Source: Myxococcales bacterium
GTDB lineage: Bacteria; Myxococcota_A; Polyangia; Polyangiales; Polyangiaceae
Length of the DNA: 64,000 bases
Direction of reading: 5' to 3'
Assembly: GCA_016706225.1 (NCBI GenBank)
Contig: JADJKB010000025.1
Coordinates: 186,001-250,000 of the forward strand
Of this stretch, positions 60,681-64,000 are shown one piece after another. Numbering within the stretch: the first letter of the stretch is position 1; each line of letters begins with the position of its first letter. The translations under genes and the position numbers were made by a program. A model generated the notes under the pieces. The model searched no databases. It worked only from the letters and a program-made list of their open reading frames with translations, and was not told the origin of the DNA.

Positions 60681-61922
60681 TCAGAAGTGGTAGCTCACGT
60701 CGTACGGCGTACACGAGTTCGTGTTGTTGCCCTTGACCCGGATGTAGACGGTTGCCGAGTCGTTGATGCCGGGGCAGTCGATCTCGACCTGCGCGCTGCC
60801 GACGGTCGAGGTGCAACATCCGGTCATGGCCCCTTCGGTCGCCTGCGTGCCCTGTTTGCAACTCTTGAACGCGGCGGAGTTGTCGTTGCACACGGCGAAC
60901 ACACAAGCCTGGATGCCAGAGGTCGTCGTGGACACGGTGGGATCGACGATGCAGATGTCGTCGAGGCCCTTGTACTTGAAGAAGTCCACGTCGCCGCCGG
61001 GCTTGACCACGCCGGACACGGAGGAGCCCGCGAAGTTGCAGTCGCTGATGTTGCAGAGGACGGTCGGACAGGCGGAGGTCGCGGTGGCGACGGTGTTGTT
61101 CGGCTCGGGCCCCGCGTCGGTGCAGGTGGTGCAGCTCGAACCGTTGCAAGTTCCGGAACACTCACAGCCGCCGATGCCGTTGCAGTTCTGCTGGCCACTG
61201 GTGCACTTGTAGCAATTGCCGCCGGAGCAGTAGTTGGCGGTGTTCCCGCACTCGAAGGCCTTCGTCCCAGTGCACGCCGGAGTGCCACCCGTGCCGCCGG
61301 AGCCGCCCGTGCCGCCGCTACCACCGGTGCCACCGCTGCCGGCGGTACCACAGTTGCCGCACTTGAATTCGTCGACCTCCTGGACACACATCGAGTCCCA
61401 GGCCGTGCTGCAGCAGAAGTTGTCTTGCGCGCAGACACAGGTCGAGACGGACGCCGTGGAACAGCCCGGCGTGGTTGCTGGCTTGCAGCAGTTGTTCGGC
61501 GCGCCAGCCGTGCCCCCGGAGCCGCCGCTGCCGCCCGTGCCGCCGCCCCCAGTGCTTGCGCCACCGCCGCCGGTCGTGCCGCCGCTGCCGCCCGTGTTGC
61601 CAACGCCCCCGCCGCTGGTAGCGCCGCCGCCGCCGGGCACTCCCGCCGCGCCGCCGGTTGCTCCAGCCGCGCCGCCGCTCCCGCCGCCGGAGGTCCCTCC
61701 GCTGACGCTGCCGCCGGCGCCCCCGCCTCCAAAACCGCTGGTGCCGCCGCTGGTCGAGCCTCCGTACCCGCCGCCGTAGCCGCCGCTGCCACTGCTGCTG
61801 CCGCCGTAGTTGGTTCCGGCGTACCCGCCCACGTTCGAGGGATCTTCTTCGTCGCCGGACGCACACGCCAGGCTCAGCAAGGCTGGAATCACTGCAGCGA
61901 AGACGACTCGATTGGCTCTCAC
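60681..61922 (-). CDS. Cys-rich lipoprotein with pre-peptidase C-terminal-like domain
   Basis: GTG at 61922 is placed 7 bases after GAGAGG; the signal ends IPALLSLACASG. A Gly/Ser linker of about 100 residues and CCKPATTPGCSTASVSTC then CCSTAWDSMCVQEVD follow, a known myxobacterial Cys module. More linker, CSGGNCYKCTSG, and a C-terminal PPC-like domain (EPNNTVATATSACPTVLCNI, SGVVKPGGDVDFFKYKGLDD, SATVYIRVKGNN) complete it. No protease domain is attached. Secreted, role unknown. Confidence 0.78.
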   Translation of the reverse strand: MRANRVVFAAVIPALLSLACASGDEEDPSNVGGYAGTNYGGSSSGSGGYGGGYGGSTSGGTSGFGGGGAGGSVSGGTSGGGSGGAAGATGGAAGVPGGGGATSGGGVGNTGGSGGTTGGGGASTGGGGTGGSGGSGGTAGAPNNCCKPATTPGCSTASVSTCVCAQDNFCCSTAWDSMCVQEVDEFKCGNCGTAGSGGTGGSGGTGGSGGTGGTPACTGTKAFECGNTANYCSGGNCYKCTSGQQNCNGIGGCECSGTCNGSSCTTCTDAGPEPNNTVATATSACPTVLCNISDCNFAGSSVSGVVKPGGDVDFFKYKGLDDICIVDPTVSTTTSGIQACVFAVCNDNSAAFKSCKQGTQATEGAMTGCCTSTVGSAQVEIDCPGINDSATVYIRVKGNNTNSCTPYDVSYHF

Positions 61923-61982
61923 GATCACACCTCTCGGGCCGAGCTTATCAGTCTCTGAGGCCTGCGCGGCACTCATCGCGCT

Positions 61983-62435
61983 TCAGCGTCGAACCTCGAC
62001 GTTTTCCCCGGCCAGCTCGCTCCCACCTTCGAGGCAGAGCAGGCGCACCCGGCCGCTCGCCACCACGCGCCCCTCGTCGTCGAGCACGCGCCCGTCCCAG
62101 ACCTGGGTGCGGCGCCCGCGGGTGACAGGAGTTGCGCTGACGCGGAGCCGCCCGGCACGCGTCGCGCGCAGGAACGTCGAGTGGTTGTCGACGCCGACCA
62201 CGACCTGTCCGTTCCTCGCCGCGGCCAATGCCGCGCCGGTAGAGCAGACGGTCTCGATGATGCCTGCGTACACTCCGCCGTGGATGATGCCGTAGGGCTG
62301 AAGGTGCTCCGGTCCGACGGTCAGCTCGGCGCTCACCTCGTCCGCGGTGGCGAGGGTGAACGACAGTCCCATGCAGCGGTTCCAACCGCCGACAGCAGCG
62401 TTGATGACAGCAGTGAAATCGTGCGGGTTAGACAT
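61983..62435 (-). CDS. Hotdog-fold thioesterase (PaaI/YdiI type)
   Basis: 150 residues from ATG 62435 (MSNPHDFTAVINAAVGGW). The core LTVGPEHLQPYGIIHGGVYA and GIIETVCSTGAALAAARNG has the HGG motif and the Glu/Asp of the hotdog active site. VVGVDNHSTFLRATRAGRLR and RGRRTQVWDGRVLDDEGRVV are the expected later strands. It hydrolyses acyl-CoA thioesters in the cytoplasm; the exact acyl group is unknown. It lies between a lipoprotein gene and the ATPase operon, about 120 bases downstream of the subunit D stop. Confidence 0.9.
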   Translation of the reverse strand: MSNPHDFTAVINAAVGGWNRCMGLSFTLATADEVSAELTVGPEHLQPYGIIHGGVYAGIIETVCSTGAALAAARNGQVVVGVDNHSTFLRATRAGRLRVSATPVTRGRRTQVWDGRVLDDEGRVVASGRVRLLCLEGGSELAGENVEVRR

Positions 62436-62556
62436 CGTGCTCGAGGCTAGCATCTGGCTCTGGTTGCGCTCGCCGTGGGGCCCGGAGGGTGTGTGCCGCC
62501 CAGCTGCTGCGCCGCATACGTGCGCCGTCCGCTACCGCAGCGCACACCGAGCGCGG

Positions 62557-63171
62557 TCACGGCGGCCGGATCCGAACCCGGACCGCTTCTTCGAGCTCCT
62601 CGGCGTCGAGGTGCTCGTCGATGGCCGTGAGGGCAGCGTCGATCTCCGGTAAGATGACGTCTTCCAGCGCGCGCGCGCGCCGCTCCGTGCGCCGGTAGTC
62701 GCCGAGCAGAGTGGAGAGGTTGGCTCGTTCCCCCGCCAGCTCGACCGCCAACCGGGCGGCCTCCGCAAACCTTGCGGCCGCAGCCCGGGCCTCCGGCGAG
62801 GGGTTGACCGGCGTGTGCCCGGGCTCGATCACTTCGTGGCGCGAGCCGAGCTCCACCAGCGTGCTCCCCACGAACACCTCCCGCGCGACGACCACCACCC
62901 GAGGCCCGGGGGCGGGCGCGGCGAGCGCCCGGAGCTCGCTCACTCCATGCCGAGCGACGGCGCACCCGAGCGCTCGGCGTGCGGCGTTCATCACTTCGTC
63001 GAGGCGCGCCGCGAGGGCCTCGTAGCGGGGCAGCCGGCGCAGGAGCTCGCTGGCCAGCAGCACGCGTTTCTGGTCCAGAAAATCCCGGCCTTCGCCGACG
63101 AAGCGCCGCTCGTTGGCGAGCTCGAGACGCATCGAGCGGGTCGGCACGAGCTCTCGGTCGAGGGCCTTCAC
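62557..63171 (-). CDS. atpD: V-type ATP synthase subunit D
   Basis: 204 residues, predicted long helices at both ends, as expected for the central rotor stalk: LVPTRSMRLELANERRFVGE, FLDQKRVLLASELLRRLPRY, then RANLSTLLGDYRRTERRARA and LEDVILPEIDAALTAIDEHL. The P-T-xx-xL start and the RRTxRRxNALE-like C-terminal motif are characteristic. Start overlaps the stop of subunit B by 4 bases (ATGA), so it belongs to the V-ATPase operon entering from the right. Confidence 0.93.
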   Translation of the reverse strand: MKALDRELVPTRSMRLELANERRFVGEGRDFLDQKRVLLASELLRRLPRYEALAARLDEVMNAARRALGCAVARHGVSELRALAAPAPGPRVVVVAREVFVGSTLVELGSRHEVIEPGHTPVNPSPEARAAAARFAEAARLAVELAGERANLSTLLGDYRRTERRARALEDVILPEIDAALTAIDEHLDAEELEEAVRVRIRPP

Positions 63172-64000
63172 TCAGCCTCCGGGAGCAGGTACTTCTGGAT
63201 CTGTTGGGGACTCAACCGGTGCAGCTCGCTCACCGGCAGCGTGCGCAAGAGCTCCCAGCCGATCCGCATGCCTTGTTCGAGAGTCCGCGCCTCGGTTTGA
63301 TGTACGAGCTTCGTCTCGAACGCCTCGGCGAAGTCCAAGAAGCGCCGGTCGAGCGCCGGCAAACCCTCGACGCCGACGACGCTCGCGAGCATACGGACGT
63401 TCACCGCTCGGGCGTACGCGGCGTAGAGCTGTTGTGCGAGGCGCGGGTGGTCCTCGTGGGTGAGCCCCGCGCCGGTACCGTCTTTCATCAACCGCGAGAG
63501 GCTCGGCAGCACGCGGATCGGTGGATGAATGCCCTTTCGATCCAGCTCCGGGTCGAGCACGATCTGCCCCTCCGTGATGTATCCCGTCAGATCGGCAATC
63601 GGGTGGCTGATGTCACCGGCCGGCATGGTGAGCAGGACGAGCTCGGTCACGCTCCCCGGACTGCCCGCGAGGATGCCGGCGCGCTCGTAGAGACTCGCGA
63701 GATCCGAGTACATGTAACCAGGATAACCCTTGCGCGCTGGAACCTCACCGTGGCTGGCGGAGACCTCCCGCAGGGCCTCGCAGTAGTTGGTCATGTCGGT
63801 CATGACGACCAACACGTGTCGCCCTTCTTCGAAGGCGAGGTACTCCGCAGCGGTCAGGGCGTAGCGCGGCGCGAGCAAGCGCTGCGTGCTGGACTCGTTG
63901 GCCAGGTTGAGGAACAGAAGAGTGTGCTCGAGGGCGCCGCTGGCTTCGAGGGCGCGGCGGAACACCTCGGCGGTGTCGTGGGAAATCCCGATGCCCACGA
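63168..64000 (-). CDS. atpB: V-type ATP synthase subunit B (partial, 5' end beyond the window)
   Basis: The last 277 or so codons of the non-catalytic B subunit: LLFLNLANESSTQRLLAPRY, HVLVVMTDMTNYCEALREVS, RKGYPGYMYSDLASLYERAG, SVTELVLLTMPAGDISHPIA and HPPIRVLPSLSRLMKDGTGA. These strongly conserved blocks distinguish B from A; no P-loop is expected. The ring of A and B subunits makes or uses ATP at the inner membrane. The window ends inside the gene, so the start is not seen. Confidence 0.96.
   Translation of the reverse strand, partial: VGIGISHDTAEVFRRALEASGALEHTLLFLNLANESSTQRLLAPRYALTAAEYLAFEEGRHVLVVMTDMTNYCEALREVSASHGEVPARKGYPGYMYSDLASLYERAGILAGSPGSVTELVLLTMPAGDISHPIADLTGYITEGQIVLDPELDRKGIHPPIRVLPSLSRLMKDGTGAGLTHEDHPRLAQQLYAAYARAVNVRMLASVVGVEGLPALDRRFLDFAEAFETKLVHQTEARTLEQGMRIGWELLRTLPVSELHRLSPQQIQKYLLPEAE

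Overview
The window is high-GC DNA whose gene content points to a myxobacterium of the Polyangiales/Sorangium kind. The signs are many secreted lipoproteins with long Gly/Ala/Thr-rich linkers, Cys-rich MopE-like, lamin-tail and IgGFc-binding-type surface proteins, a sigma54 enhancer-binding protein, a Tex protein, and V-type instead of F-type ATPase genes at the right edge. No rRNA, tRNA, CRISPR array or prophage was seen. The taxonomic call is an inference from style, not from a marker gene.

Layout. 0-16 kb: a membrane-anchored M15 peptidase (cut by the left edge), an LRR protein, a two-receiver-domain protein fused to a PEP/pyruvate-binding module downstream of a broken gdhA, tex, a CAP lipoprotein, a sulfatase-fold protein, lipoproteins and a CBS protein. 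14.4-18.3 kb: a secreted amidohydrolase divergent from a sigma54 activator, with a good -24/-12 promoter and GTTGC/GCAAC operator repeats between them. 18.3-26 kb: a debris zone with a VapBC-type pair, a sirtuin, truncated genes and a decayed transposase. Its core is bracketed by two inverted copies of a composite heptamer-plus-palindrome repeat. 26-30 kb: tandem SPFH proteins, an OsmC protein, an outer-membrane-type protein and two gene remnants.

30.2-39 kb holds the most striking system, a candidate trans-envelope electron conduit. One tightly overlapping operon encodes a membrane b-type cytochrome-like protein, a 23-heme and a 10-heme c-type cytochrome, an outer-membrane beta-barrel candidate and two YeeE/YedE sulfur-transport halves. 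Transcribed divergently are an 11-heme lipoprotein and a membrane-anchored ferredoxin-flavoprotein. An ECF sigma/NrsF-type anti-sigma pair follows.

40-43.3 kb: arsS, a TVP38 membrane protein, and a redoxin whose active-site CxxC starts with an in-frame TGA. A stem-loop in the position of a bacterial SECIS follows it, so this is very likely a selenoprotein. 43-62 kb: mostly surface lipoproteins, several with tandem-repeat linkers or Cys-rich repeats, plus a 920-residue membrane protein. One lipoprotein with a single heme motif is cut by an in-frame TAG. 62-64 kb: a thioesterase and V-type ATPase subunits D and B (partial).

Several genes carry one-base frameshifts, many at short homopolymers (PEP-binding protein, gdhA, lipoproteins at 7.4 and 59.06 kb, the 23-heme cytochrome). 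Consensus sequencing error should be considered before calling these pseudogenes.
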